This document shows positions 18,162 to 27,191 of a stretch of 64,000 bases of DNA, piece after piece (the stretch's first letter is position 1; every line of letters begins with the position of its first letter). The DNA is taken from positions 1-64,000 of the forward strand of contig NZ_BPFA01000008.1 in assembly GCF_019655055.1 (NCBI RefSeq). Reading direction: 5' to 3'. The position numbers were made by a program, and so were the translations under genes. The notes under the pieces were generated by a model. That model was not told where the DNA came from. It saw nothing but the letters and a program-made list of their open reading frames with translations, and did no database searches. The DNA comes from Shewanella sp. MBTL60-112-B2 (GTDB lineage: Bacteria > Pseudomonadota > Gammaproteobacteria > Enterobacterales > Shewanellaceae).

Positions 18162-19154
18162 ATGAACAAGCTTAGTTTACTTTCCATCGCGCTACTTTCG
18201 ACACTCTCTGTCGGTGCAAATGCCGCTAACGAACCTATCGAGATCATCCCTGCGGCGGTTATCACCAACCCTGAAAAAGTAGAACTTGGAAAGATGCTAT
18301 TCTTTGAACCAAGATTATCAAAATCAGGCTTTATTTCTTGTAACTCTTGCCACAATTTATCTACTGGTGGCGTTGATGCACTGCCAACATCTATTGGCCA
18401 TAACTGGCAAGAAGGTCCTATTAACTCTCCAACTGTTCTCAATGCCGAATATGGTTTAGCACAGTTCTGGGATGGCCGAGCCAAAGATCTTAAAGAACAA
18501 GCAGCTGGACCGATTGCTAACCCGAAAGAGATGGGCTTTAGCCATGAACTGGCTGTTGATACTGTACGATCTATGCCTGCATACCAAGCACGCTTTGAAA
18601 AAGTCTATGACTCGAAAAAGATCAGCATAGATATGATCACCGATGCGATTGCAGAATTCGAGAAAACACTTGTCACACCGAATGCACCATTCGATCTATA
18701 TCTTCAAGGTGACAAAGCTGCAATTAGCGAGCAAGCTAAAGCCGGTTACCAGTTATTTAAAGATAAAGGCTGCGTGAGCTGTCATAACGGCCCAGCCGTT
18801 GGCGGCACCATGTATATGAAGATGGGTCTCGTTAAGCCATTCCACACTAATAACCCAGCGACTGGCAGAAAAGGCGTAACGGGTAAAGAAGCCGATAAGT
18901 TTGTATTCAAGGTGCCTACGCTACGTAACATCGAGCTAACCTACCCGTACTTCCATGACGGCAGCGTTTGGGAGCTAGAAGAAGCGGTTAACACCATGGC
19001 TGACATTCAGCTTGGGCAAAAACTGTCGGATAAAGAAGTGAAAGAGATGGTCGCATTCCTCAACTCTTTAACAGGTGAGCAGCCACAAATCGTATTGCCT
19101 ATCCTACCGCCATCGAACAAGAACACGCCTCGCCCTGTTCCATTCGAAGACTAA
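18162..19154 (+). CDS. Di-haem cytochrome c peroxidase
   Basis: Periplasmic enzyme reducing hydrogen peroxide with electrons from cytochrome c. A Sec signal peptide ends near residue 21 (GANA|NEP region). Two haem c sites are present: CNSCH (60-64) and CVSCH (204-208). The segments LSTGGVDALPTSIGHNW, FWDGRAKDL and PTLRNIELTYPYFHDG are typical of the CcpA/MauG superfamily. The length of 330 fits bacterial CCP. ATG 18162 has TGAGG upstream. It is monocistronic and ends at the terminator 19184-19208. Confidence 0.93.
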   Translation: MNKLSLLSIALLSTLSVGANAANEPIEIIPAAVITNPEKVELGKMLFFEPRLSKSGFISCNSCHNLSTGGVDALPTSIGHNWQEGPINSPTVLNAEYGLAQFWDGRAKDLKEQAAGPIANPKEMGFSHELAVDTVRSMPAYQARFEKVYDSKKISIDMITDAIAEFEKTLVTPNAPFDLYLQGDKAAISEQAKAGYQLFKDKGCVSCHNGPAVGGTMYMKMGLVKPFHTNNPATGRKGVTGKEADKFVFKVPTLRNIELTYPYFHDGSVWELEEAVNTMADIQLGQKLSDKEVKEMVAFLNSLTGEQPQIVLPILPPSNKNTPRPVPFED

Positions 19155-19183
19155 ATCAAGACTCCTTAAAGTGTAAGGATCGA

Positions 19184-19208
19184 AAAGAGCCGCGAGAAGC
19201 GGCTCTTT
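19184..19208 (+). terminator. Terminator after cytochrome c peroxidase
   Basis: A 10-bp stem AAAGAGCCGC / GCGGCTCTTT with loop GAGAA is followed by TCTATTT. It sits between two converging genes and may serve both. Confidence 0.9.
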
Positions 19209-19224
19209 CTATTTATTCAGCAGT

Positions 19225-19584
19225 TCAAATCGCTTGTTTATAATGAAGGCTTTGAAAACGCTCTAAAATAGCAATTAATACCCCTTGGCAGCGCATATTG
19301 CTTAAAATACCTGGACTGAATCTATCAATCCTCGCCATTGCCGTTAACAGTAACTGACATTCATAGAATGATGCCTCGGCTATATATTCAGGGCGATCAA
19401 CCATATGGCTATTTTGATACCATTCATCCCAGTTAAACTTGCCTAACAAAATTCCGCTTGTTTCCAAATCAGTCACAAACTCTTGCAATCGCTTATCAGA
19501 AACAAAATGCTCACCTAATTTAAGGTCATTCGCGTACTGAGTGTATAGGCTCGACACGTAACCATGTAAAGTAGAGTTGTTCAT
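19225..19584 (-). CDS. DUF6508 domain protein
   Basis: A 119-residue helical cytoplasmic protein. The order GKFNWDEWYQNS, LLLTAMARIDRFSPG and GVLIAILERFQSL resembles DUF6508, a family of unknown function. The start is ATG 19584 with GGAGG upstream, a strong site. It is a single gene. Confidence 0.75.
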   Translation of the reverse strand: MNNSTLHGYVSSLYTQYANDLKLGEHFVSDKRLQEFVTDLETSGILLGKFNWDEWYQNSHMVDRPEYIAEASFYECQLLLTAMARIDRFSPGILSNMRCQGVLIAILERFQSLHYKQAI

Positions 19585-19940
19585 CTTTAACCTCCAGCTA
19601 ACCTAGGTACTGAGTGCCTTTAAATTTAATTTCTGCCCTATTAGGGCCACACTCTTAAAGCTGCATTTGCTGTACCAAGTTTTGATAAGCTCATTCTAAT
19701 TGAATGAAACTGAACCCAAACTTAACAGCCTAAGACGCTTATAAGGCGTAAAGTCAGAGGTTTATGATTACATCAGCCACTTTGTTATCTTGAAGATTAA
19801 TACCTTAAAACCCAGTAGCAACAAATCGCGCACCAAAGGTATAAGCAAAATAAAAACAAATTCGCATTTATCCACGCAATCTGCATTAACGCTTTGGCGT
19901 TAGCCTCAACTTGTTTCAGTACTCATTCAATACTCACTCA
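19585..19940. other. Intergenic region
   Basis: 356 bases with no gene or convincing structure seen. It should hold the promoter of the DUF6508 gene. Confidence 0.35.
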
Positions 19941-20837
19941 TTACTGAGCTTTTTCACAGCTAAATTCCTCCAAAACTAAATCCGTAAATAGACGACCAGC
20001 TCGACCAAGAGGCCGCTCCATGGTTGAAACCAGTTGAGGAGTAAAGCTATAACGATTACCGCCATTAAAATCCACAGCCACTAACTCCCCACTAGCAAGC
20101 TCTTGTTCAATCAAAAAATCTGGCATCCAACCAAAGCCTAGCCCCATCAAGAGTGCATTCTTCTTCATAATAAAACCTGAAAGGTAAAACACTTTATCGC
20201 CACCAAACTGTAACTCGTCACGGTAGTGCTTATCTGGCGATGAGTCTTCAATGGTTAGCTCCACATGTTGCTGCAGCTCAAATAAACTAAGGCCTTTTTC
20301 TTGAGCTAACGCATGTTCAGCGCTGACAACTAAAACACTGGTGATTGGCGGTAACGCTTGAGGACGGTAACTGGGACCGGTGCGATAGTCTTTAACCAGC
20401 ATCAAATCGGCACTATCTCGCTCGAACCTATCTTGCACGCCCCCCAGAAACTCCATATTAAGCTGGACCTTTGTGGGGATCTGCTGCTCAGAAAGGCGTT
20501 TCAATGCTCTCATAATGGGCTTCATAGGCAGGGCTCCGTCGATGATAATTTCCAGCTTAGGCTCCCAGCCTTCGCTAAATCGACTGGCTAGATGTTCAAT
20601 ATTCGCGAGGTACTGCAGCAATCTTTGCCCCTCGGCCAAAATAACTTTTCCCTCAGGGGTTAACTCTGCCCGATACTGATCCCGACAAAAAAGGTTTACA
20701 CCTAAGTGCTGCTCAAGCTTTTTCACTTGATAACTTACTGCAGACTGGGCCTTGTGCAAACGCTCAGCAGCCTTAGCGAAACTGCCTTCTTCAACTAAAA
20801 CCTGCAACACCTTAAAAGCATCTACATCAATACGCAT
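19941..20837 (-). CDS. LysR-family regulator divergent from hmgA-hpd
   Basis: A 298-residue transcription factor. The N-terminal winged helix (residues 1-60) has FKVLQVLVEEGSFAKAAERLHKAQSAVSYQVKKLE, the standard LysR HTH. The effector domain follows from about residue 90. ATG 20837 has GGAGG five bases upstream. It is transcribed away from the homogentisate dioxygenase gene, with an inverted repeat in the shared spacer (20914-20938). It probably controls tyrosine catabolism, but the inducer is unknown. Confidence 0.9.
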   Translation of the reverse strand: MRIDVDAFKVLQVLVEEGSFAKAAERLHKAQSAVSYQVKKLEQHLGVNLFCRDQYRAELTPEGKVILAEGQRLLQYLANIEHLASRFSEGWEPKLEIIIDGALPMKPIMRALKRLSEQQIPTKVQLNMEFLGGVQDRFERDSADLMLVKDYRTGPSYRPQALPPITSVLVVSAEHALAQEKGLSLFELQQHVELTIEDSSPDKHYRDELQFGGDKVFYLSGFIMKKNALLMGLGFGWMPDFLIEQELASGELVAVDFNGGNRYSFTPQLVSTMERPLGRAGRLFTDLVLEEFSCEKAQ

Positions 20838-20913
20838 TTAACCCTCCAACGTAAACAATAAATTACCATCTAAAAATATGATTAAGATAGGCTAATTATT
20901 ATTCTTTTTTTTG

Positions 20914-20938
20914 TTCATTCAAGCAACTAAATTGAACT
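20914..20938. promoter_or_regulatory. Candidate LysR operator in the hmgA spacer
   Basis: GTTCA (20914-20918) and TGAAC (20934-20938) are separated by 15 bases and flanked by near-symmetrical T/A bases. The same GTTCA/TGAAC half-sites occur before the yqjF-like gene at 24412-24432. Confidence 0.45.
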
Positions 20939-20991
20939 TAGATCACATTATTATTTTAATGCGTGCGCTTGAGCACCGAAGGAAAGCGAAT

Positions 20992-22152
20992 ATGCCATCT
21001 TATGTGAAGCAAGGTATTGTGCCCGCTAAGCGCCATACCACCTTTAAAAAAGACAATGGGGAACTCTTCCGTGAAGAGCTTTTCTCCACCCATGGCTTTT
21101 CCAATATCTATTCCAATAAGTATCATCACAACATGCCGACTAAGGCATTAGCGGTTAGCTCTTATAGCTTATCTCATGGCGAAGATTGGCAGGACTCATT
21201 AGTACAAAACTATAAGTTAGATACCAAGCAAGCCGACAGCGGCGGTAACTTTTTTAGTAGCCGTAATAAGATATTCTTTAACAATGATGTGGCTATGTAC
21301 ACGGCCAAGGTCAGCGAAGAGTGTGATGAGTTTTACCGTAATGCTTATGCCGATGAAGTGGTATTTGTTCACGAAGGGCAAGGCACTCTCTATAGTGAAT
21401 ATGGCGCGCTTGAAGTGAAAAAATGGGACTACTTAGTGATCCCTCGCGGCACCACCTACCAACTAAAGTTCGATGACTATAGCAATGTTCGCTTATTTGT
21501 TATCGAATCTTCATCAATGGTGGAAGTCCCAAAGCATTTTCGTAATGAATATGGCCAGATGCTTGAGTCTGCCCCCTATTGCGAGCGAGACATTCGTACT
21601 CCAGAACTAAAAGATGCCATCGTTGAACAAGGTGACTTCCCTCTTATCTGCAAATTTGGCGATAAGTATCAACTGACATCTCTTGAGTGGCATCCTTTTG
21701 ATTTAGTGGGCTGGGACGGCTGCGTTTACCCTTGGGCCTTTAATATTCAAGAGTATGCCCCTAAGGTTGGCAAAATCCATCTACCGCCGTCTGACCACAT
21801 AGTCTTTAGCGCGCACAACTTTGTGATCTGTAACTTTGTACCGCGCCCATATGACTTCCATCCAGAGTCAATCCCAGCGCCTTACTATCACAGCAATATA
21901 GACAGCGATGAAGTGCTTTATTACGTCGATGGCGACTTTATGAGCCGCACGGGCATAGAAGCAGGCTTTATGACGCTGCATCAAAAAGGCGTGCCCCACG
22001 GCCCACAACCGGGCAAAACGGAAGCCTCTATTGGTAAAACCGAAACCTACGAATACGCAGTGATGGTCGATACATTCGCCCCACTGAAACTAACCGAACA
22101 TGTAAAGCATTGCATGAGCAAGGACTACAACCGCTCTTGGATTGAAAGCTAA
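20992..22152 (+). CDS. hmgA: Homogentisate 1,2-dioxygenase
   Basis: Iron enzyme opening the homogentisate ring to maleylacetoacetate in tyrosine and phenylalanine breakdown. The 386-residue protein has the cupin-type N-domain (DEVVFVHEGQGTLYSEYG, KWDYLVIPRGTTYQL) and the C-terminal iron region (YYHSNIDSDEVLYYVDGDF, HQKGVPHGPQPG). The start is ATG 20992 with AAGGA eight bases upstream, 27 codons inside the longest frame. It is followed after 77 bases by hpd on the same strand, giving two consecutive steps of one pathway. No maleylacetoacetate isomerase or fumarylacetoacetase gene lies in this window. Confidence 0.95.
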   Translation: MPSYVKQGIVPAKRHTTFKKDNGELFREELFSTHGFSNIYSNKYHHNMPTKALAVSSYSLSHGEDWQDSLVQNYKLDTKQADSGGNFFSSRNKIFFNNDVAMYTAKVSEECDEFYRNAYADEVVFVHEGQGTLYSEYGALEVKKWDYLVIPRGTTYQLKFDDYSNVRLFVIESSSMVEVPKHFRNEYGQMLESAPYCERDIRTPELKDAIVEQGDFPLICKFGDKYQLTSLEWHPFDLVGWDGCVYPWAFNIQEYAPKVGKIHLPPSDHIVFSAHNFVICNFVPRPYDFHPESIPAPYYHSNIDSDEVLYYVDGDFMSRTGIEAGFMTLHQKGVPHGPQPGKTEASIGKTETYEYAVMVDTFAPLKLTEHVKHCMSKDYNRSWIES

Positions 22153-22229
22153 CAAAACGATTTTTTCAAGACTTTAAGCCATCGACAGAGTGGCTGGTAT
22201 GTAGCAACAAATTGACAGAGGAAATAACA

Positions 22230-23270
22230 ATGGCAAGCGAACAAAACCCACTGGGCCTACTCGGTATCGAATTCACTGAGTTTGCGACACCCGAACAAGA
22301 CTTCATGCATCAAGTCTTTATTGATTTCGGCTTTTCATTGCTGAAAAAGTCAAAGTCTAAAGAGATTTTGTACTATAAACAGAATGATATTAACTTCCTT
22401 TTAAATACCGAACGCAAAGGGTTTTCGGCTGAGTTTGCTAAAAGTCACGGCCCAGCAATATGTTCAATGGGCTGGCGGGTTGAAGACGCGCAGTTTGCCT
22501 TTGAAGGCGCGGTAGCTCGCGGCGCGAAACCTGCCGATGACGCAGCAAAAGATATGCCTTACCCTGCAATTTATGGCATTGGCGATAGCTTGATTTACTT
22601 TATCGATACCTTCGGCGAAAACGATAATATTTATGCGACCGATTTTGAAGACCTAGATGAGCAAGTGATTGTGCAAGAGAAAGGTTTTATTGAAGTCGAC
22701 CATCTCACCAACAACGTCTACAAAGGCACCATGGAGTATTGGTCTAATTTCTATAAAGATATCTTTGGCTTTACCGAAGTGCGTTACTTTGACATTAAAG
22801 GCTCGCAAACAGCCCTAATCTCTTACGCTCTGCGCTCACCTGATGGCAGCTTCTGTATTCCGATTAATGAAGGTAAAGGCAACGATAAGAACCAGATTGA
22901 TGAATACTTACGTGAATACGATGGCCCAGGCGTGCAGCACCTTGCCTTTAGAAGTCGCGACATCGTCAGCTCACTCGATGCGATGGAAGGCTCATCGATT
23001 CAAACTTTAGATATCATCCCAGAGTATTACGACACCATCTTTGACAAGCTGCCACAAGTTACCGAAGATCGTGACCGCATTAAACATCACCAAATTCTGG
23101 TCGACGGCGATGAAGAAGGTTACCTACTGCAGATCTTTACTAAGAACCTATTTGGGCCAATTTTTATCGAGATCATTCAGCGCAAAAACAATCTCGGTTT
23201 TGGTGAAGGTAACTTTACCGCACTGTTTGAGTCGATAGAGCGTGATCAAAAACGCCGCGGCGTGCTTTAA
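22230..23270 (+). CDS. hpd: 4-hydroxyphenylpyruvate dioxygenase
   Basis: Converts 4-hydroxyphenylpyruvate to homogentisate, the substrate of the gene upstream. The 346-residue protein has two vicinal-oxygen-chelate domains. The iron ligands are visible as His in VDHLTNN, His in VQHLAFRS and Glu in FIEIIQRK near the C-terminus. The start is ATG 22230 with GAGGA seven bases upstream. It is the last gene of the unit, with a strong terminator at 23330-23369. Accumulated homogentisate can form pyomelanin in related bacteria if the later steps are absent. Confidence 0.96.
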   Translation: MASEQNPLGLLGIEFTEFATPEQDFMHQVFIDFGFSLLKKSKSKEILYYKQNDINFLLNTERKGFSAEFAKSHGPAICSMGWRVEDAQFAFEGAVARGAKPADDAAKDMPYPAIYGIGDSLIYFIDTFGENDNIYATDFEDLDEQVIVQEKGFIEVDHLTNNVYKGTMEYWSNFYKDIFGFTEVRYFDIKGSQTALISYALRSPDGSFCIPINEGKGNDKNQIDEYLREYDGPGVQHLAFRSRDIVSSLDAMEGSSIQTLDIIPEYYDTIFDKLPQVTEDRDRIKHHQILVDGDEEGYLLQIFTKNLFGPIFIEIIQRKNNLGFGEGNFTALFESIERDQKRRGVL

Positions 23271-23329
23271 CTTAAAATGATTTAGTACTAAAGCGACTCA
23301 GCACACAAAGGCTGAGAGTACGCAAACTG

Positions 23330-23369
23330 GCAGTAGCCCAATCGCTAAAGCGCTTGGGCTGCTGCTTTT
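23330..23369 (+). terminator. Terminator after hpd
   Basis: A 12-bp stem (23330-23341 with 23354-23365, one G-U pair) encloses a second short stem CGCT/AGCG and is followed by TTTT. Confidence 0.88.
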
Positions 23370-23436
23370 AACCTTGTGTTGCTAGCACTTTTACCACATG
23401 AGCTTTCATATAAATTTGCTCATTCAAGCATTTGGG

Positions 23437-24339
23437 TTATTTTTCATCTAGTAACATCGCTTTTAACCTATTCAACCCTTTCCCTTTATTGGTTATTTTC
23501 CACGCCATGAACAACTCTTGAGCTGCAGGATTTTCTTCTAGCTTAATTGCAAGCAAGTCTCCAGATGCAAGGTAGGGGTGAGCCATAGATTGTGGTAAGT
23601 GACCAATGCCTATTCCAGCAAGAATCGCAGCAATTTTTTGCATAATAGAACTCACATAAAAATGTTGACTGCCTTGGAGCAAATTAGCTGACCATGGAAT
23701 TTCATGTTTCGCCGTGTCATGTACAATAATGTTTCGATATTGACTGAGTTCACTCGCTTGAATCGGCTCTTTAACCTGTAATAGCTTGGCTGCAAGCGCA
23801 TGGGACTTAGCTACTACCAATACACTGTTTAACTCCCCAGTCTTTATGGCTCTGATCCCTTTGTGATTAGGTACCGGAGCTGGCGCACCAATCACTAAAT
23901 CAACTTTATCTTCAATTAATGCTTCCCAAGTGCCATTCATAACCTCTTCTTGCACATCAATTTCAATGCTTTGATGTTCAGATAAAAAGGCTTGTATGAC
24001 AGTAAATACAGGATTGATATCAATAATTGAGTCACAAGCGATTCGAATTTTGGGCTCCCAGCCATTGGCGATGGTTTGTGTTTGCTCTGACAACATATTG
24101 ATTGCAGATATCAGCTTACGGCCTTCCACTAATAAATGCTTACCTGCTGGGGTGAGCACGGCTCGCCTTCCTTGTCGGACAAACAAGGTTACCCCTAACT
24201 GATCTTCTAGCTTTTGCACTATGTAAGAAAGTGCAGAAGGAACTTTATTTAATTGCTCCGCTGCTGCGGCATAACTACCTCTATGTTCAATCGCATCTAA
24301 GACCAATAATGCTTCGATACTCAGCGGGGGTGTATTCAT
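23437..24339 (-). CDS. yhaJ: LysR-family regulator, YhaJ-like
   Basis: A 300-residue LysR regulator with the HTH AIEHRGSYAAAAEQLNKVPSALSYIVQKLE and an effector domain from about residue 90. It is divergent from the DoxX, glutathionyl-hydroquinone reductase and pirin genes. The set matches E. coli yhaJ with yqjF, yqjG and yhaK, where YhaJ responds to aromatic or quinone products. That neighbourhood supports the YhaJ assignment. ATG 24339 has GAAGG upstream; an ATG five codons earlier lacks a site. A palindrome in the spacer (24412-24432) is a likely operator. Confidence 0.8.
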   Translation of the reverse strand: MNTPPLSIEALLVLDAIEHRGSYAAAAEQLNKVPSALSYIVQKLEDQLGVTLFVRQGRRAVLTPAGKHLLVEGRKLISAINMLSEQTQTIANGWEPKIRIACDSIIDINPVFTVIQAFLSEHQSIEIDVQEEVMNGTWEALIEDKVDLVIGAPAPVPNHKGIRAIKTGELNSVLVVAKSHALAAKLLQVKEPIQASELSQYRNIIVHDTAKHEIPWSANLLQGSQHFYVSSIMQKIAAILAGIGIGHLPQSMAHPYLASGDLLAIKLEENPAAQELFMAWKITNKGKGLNRLKAMLLDEK

Positions 24340-24411
24340 TGTTGAGCCCTTCATTACTTTTAAGCCAAGTTTTTATGTCGCCAAAAGTGAGCCACTTATA
24401 GCTCATACCCA

Positions 24412-24432
24412 TTGTTCAGTTTTTTTGAACAA
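24412..24432. promoter_or_regulatory. Palindromic candidate operator for the YhaJ-like regulator
   Basis: TTGTTCA (24412-24418), 7 bases, TGAACAA (24426-24432), a perfect 7-bp dyad. It lies 73 bases from the regulator start and 124 bases from the DoxX start. Confidence 0.6.
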
Positions 24433-24555
24433 ACAAAGCAAATATTAGGGGTTATTCAACAATTATTCAATTTATACAATAGTGACATATTAACAAACAG
24501 CCACTATCAATGGCTGAATAACAAACGACATTAAAATACGATTAAGGTGGAAATC

Positions 24556-25005
24556 ATGAACATCAAAAGCATTGCTCTCATCATCACTAAAACTGAACAA
24601 TCTATCTCAGCACTACCACTACGCTTCATTGCTGGGATCATTTTTATGGCTCATGGCGCGCAAAAACTATTTGCTTGGTTTGGCGGCTATGGTTTAGAAG
24701 GAACGGGGCAATGGATGGAGTCTATTGGACTAACGCCCGGTTACTTAATGGCATTAATGGCCGGCAGCGTGGAGTTTTTCGGCGGTATCTTATTAATAGT
24801 CGGCTTGCTGACCAGACCAACCAGCTTTGTGTTAGCTATCACTATGCTAGTCGCTATTGTGACTGCCCATCTTGATAACGGCTTATTCATGGCAAACAAT
24901 GGTTACGAGTTCGCGCTGACATTGGTCGCTATATCAATCTCATTAATGTTTAGTGGCGCAGGCAAACTGTCTCTAGATAGTGCAGTTGCACAGCGTTTGA
25001 CTTAA
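24556..25005 (+). CDS. yqjF: DoxX-family membrane protein, YqjF-like
   Basis: A 149-residue inner-membrane protein with four hydrophobic helices. PLRFIAGIIFMAHGAQKLFAWFGG at the first helix and the GSVEFFGGILLIVGLLTRP segment are DoxX/SURF4 signatures. In E. coli, YqjF is the YhaJ-activated gene used to detect dinitrotoluene products. The role is probably redox or quinone stress. The start is ATG 24556, with AAGGTGG upstream. The next gene begins 49 bases later. Confidence 0.85.
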   Translation: MNIKSIALIITKTEQSISALPLRFIAGIIFMAHGAQKLFAWFGGYGLEGTGQWMESIGLTPGYLMALMAGSVEFFGGILLIVGLLTRPTSFVLAITMLVAIVTAHLDNGLFMANNGYEFALTLVAISISLMFSGAGKLSLDSAVAQRLT

Positions 25006-25054
25006 TCAAATGTATAAGCAAAAAACCACTTATTTTAAACTCGAGGCTCCTACC

Positions 25055-26038
25055 ATGACATCAGTAAAGAACAGCTGGAACAGCAGTATCAAAAATGGCG
25101 AGTATCAGCGTAAAGAGTCACAATTTAGACATTGGATAACCCCAGATGGCAGTGCCGGCATTAGCGGGCATGGAGGATTTAAAGCAGAAGCAGACCGTTA
25201 TCATTTATACGTATCACTTGCTTGCCCATGGGCGCACCGCACCTTGGTTTTCCGCCAGCTAAAAGGCTTAGAGAGTTTAATTAGCGTAAGTGTTGTACAT
25301 CCCGATATGCATGACAAAGGCTGGAGCTTTAAGCATGATGATGCATCAGCACAGCTTTATGGCACAACAGGTGATGAGTTATACGGGGATCGCTATATTG
25401 CTGATAAATATCTCTCTCAAGACCCCAATTACAGTGGAGTGAATAGTGTACCTATTTTATGGGACAAGCAAAACAACGTCATAGTTAACAATGAATCATC
25501 AGAAATCATTCGCATGTTCAATAGTGCTTTTAATGACATTACCGGCAATACACTTGATTTTTATCCTGAGCATTTACGGGAACAAATTGACCTCGAGAAC
25601 GAGCGGGTTTACCACACAATTAATAATGGCGTGTACAAAACAGGTTTTGCGACGACCCAAGAAGCCTATGATAAAAATGTTAGCGCCCTATTTTCGGCAC
25701 TTGAACAGCTTGAGAGTAAGCTATCAACACAGCGGTATTTAACAGGAGACGAACTGACAGAAGCGGACTGGCGCTTGTGGGTTACCTTGGTACGTTTTGA
25801 TTCGGTTTATCACACCCACTTTAAATGTAACCTAAAGCTCATCGAGCAATACAATAATCTTTATCGCTTTATGTTAGAGCTATACCAAATGCCGAATATT
25901 GCTAAAACCGTTAATCAAGCACATATAAAACGCCATTACTATGCGAGCCATTTAGCGATAAACCCCTACGGCATTGTCCCAATAGCCCATAAACAAGATT
26001 GGACCCTTGCTCATGGAAGAGATAAGCAATTTAGCTAA
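25055..26038 (+). CDS. yqjG: Glutathionyl-hydroquinone reductase
   Basis: A glutathione transferase of the Xi class that reduces S-glutathionyl-hydroquinones. The 327-residue length and the catalytic motif SLACPWAHRT (Cys57) identify the YqjG/PcpF/ECM4 family. The C-terminal all-helical GST domain follows from about residue 150. The start is ATG 25055 with GAGG eight bases upstream, 15 codons inside the longest frame. It lies between DoxX and pirin genes on the same strand, consistent with a quinone-detoxification operon. Confidence 0.92.
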   Translation: MTSVKNSWNSSIKNGEYQRKESQFRHWITPDGSAGISGHGGFKAEADRYHLYVSLACPWAHRTLVFRQLKGLESLISVSVVHPDMHDKGWSFKHDDASAQLYGTTGDELYGDRYIADKYLSQDPNYSGVNSVPILWDKQNNVIVNNESSEIIRMFNSAFNDITGNTLDFYPEHLREQIDLENERVYHTINNGVYKTGFATTQEAYDKNVSALFSALEQLESKLSTQRYLTGDELTEADWRLWVTLVRFDSVYHTHFKCNLKLIEQYNNLYRFMLELYQMPNIAKTVNQAHIKRHYYASHLAINPYGIVPIAHKQDWTLAHGRDKQFS

Positions 26039-26106
26039 CTCTTACGAGCAAATATATGCCCAACATATTATTTGTTCCGCATATAACTCAAACTTGAGGA
26101 AACCTT

Positions 26107-26838
26107 ATGCTCAAACACTACCCCTATAACAGTTTAGGTCAAGCTAACCATGGCTGGCTCAAAGCTAAACATCACTTTAGCTTTGCTCATTACTATAATC
26201 CTGCCCGTACGGGCTTTGGTAAACTCCTTGTTGTCAATGATGATTGGGTTGAAGCTGGCATGGGCTTTCCACCTCACCCACACCGGAATATGGAGATTAT
26301 CAGCTTTATTCGCTCAGGTGCGATTACCCATCAAGACAGTAGCGGAAACAAAGGGATCACAGCAGCGGGTGAGGTACAAGTCATGAGTGCTGGCTCAGGT
26401 ATAGTGCACTCGGAATATAATCGCAGCAAAGACCCATTAACCCTTTATCAAATTTGGATTGAGACCAATAAACAAAATGTTAAGCCTCGCTGGGAAAGTC
26501 AAAAATTCCCTACGCAGCAGCAAGAGTCACTAACATTATTGGTATCAGGATATAATGAGGATAAGAGCAAGAGAGAGACTAAGCCGCTTTTTATCAACCA
26601 AGAAGCACGGATCTATGGTGGCAGATTAGCCCTGGGGGCAATGATAGAGCATCACATTCACCATCAGGCATACATTTTAGCCTCAAGTGGTATGTTTGAC
26701 ATTCTAGAACTCTCGGATGGCAACATGGAAAAAACATCCATGAATAAAGGTGATGGCGCAGAAGTCACCCAGGCAAAGTCCATTTTTATAAACGCGACAA
26801 CCGATTGTGAAATCATTATTATTGATACCATAGATTAG
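26107..26838 (+). CDS. yhaK: Pirin-family protein, YhaK-like
   Basis: A 243-residue bicupin of the pirin family. The metal-site motifs are GFPPHPHRNMEIISFI, ITHQDS and IVHSEYN. Some pirins oxidise quercetin, and YhaK is a redox-sensitive member controlled by YhaJ in E. coli. ATG 26107 has TTGAGG upstream. It ends the cluster that starts with the DoxX gene. Confidence 0.85.
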   Translation: MLKHYPYNSLGQANHGWLKAKHHFSFAHYYNPARTGFGKLLVVNDDWVEAGMGFPPHPHRNMEIISFIRSGAITHQDSSGNKGITAAGEVQVMSAGSGIVHSEYNRSKDPLTLYQIWIETNKQNVKPRWESQKFPTQQQESLTLLVSGYNEDKSKRETKPLFINQEARIYGGRLALGAMIEHHIHHQAYILASSGMFDILELSDGNMEKTSMNKGDGAEVTQAKSIFINATTDCEIIIIDTID

Positions 26839-27191
26839 CCAAGTGATTACGGCGCTTAAAATCAACTCTTGTGCGCTGCAAAATTTTAAACATCTGCCCT
26901 ATTTCACTTTGAAAATAGGGCCACTGACTTGATAGCACCTCGCTAACATTACTGCTGGTATTATTACTGACATTGGTGGCGATATTAGTAGTGAAAGACT
27001 GCATTTATATAAGGGCGCAACACAAATAGTGACGGCGTTAACCCTAGCCAGGCCCACAAGCTGCTCTATATTGCTAAAAACCTACCTCTCGGCTGTATTT
27101 TATGATCTCAGCTCTACCCTAAGTTAGGTTTATTCTCTACACTGTGCCCCTTTTCAATCCATGCTCGATTAATCTCGATATAAACTAAATA
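26839..27191. other. Intergenic region with a hairpin
   Basis: 353 bases. A 9-bp stem GCCCTATTT / AAATAGGGC (26896-26921) without a T-run may end the pirin transcript. A 61-codon minus-strand frame overlapping the pirin stop is Asn/Ser-rich with no ribosome binding site and is not called. Confidence 0.4.

Noticed and set aside
26819..27004. 61-codon minus-strand frame overlapping the end of the pirin gene
   Set aside because: No ribosome binding site, Asn/Ser-rich low-complexity start, overlaps a real gene, no family.
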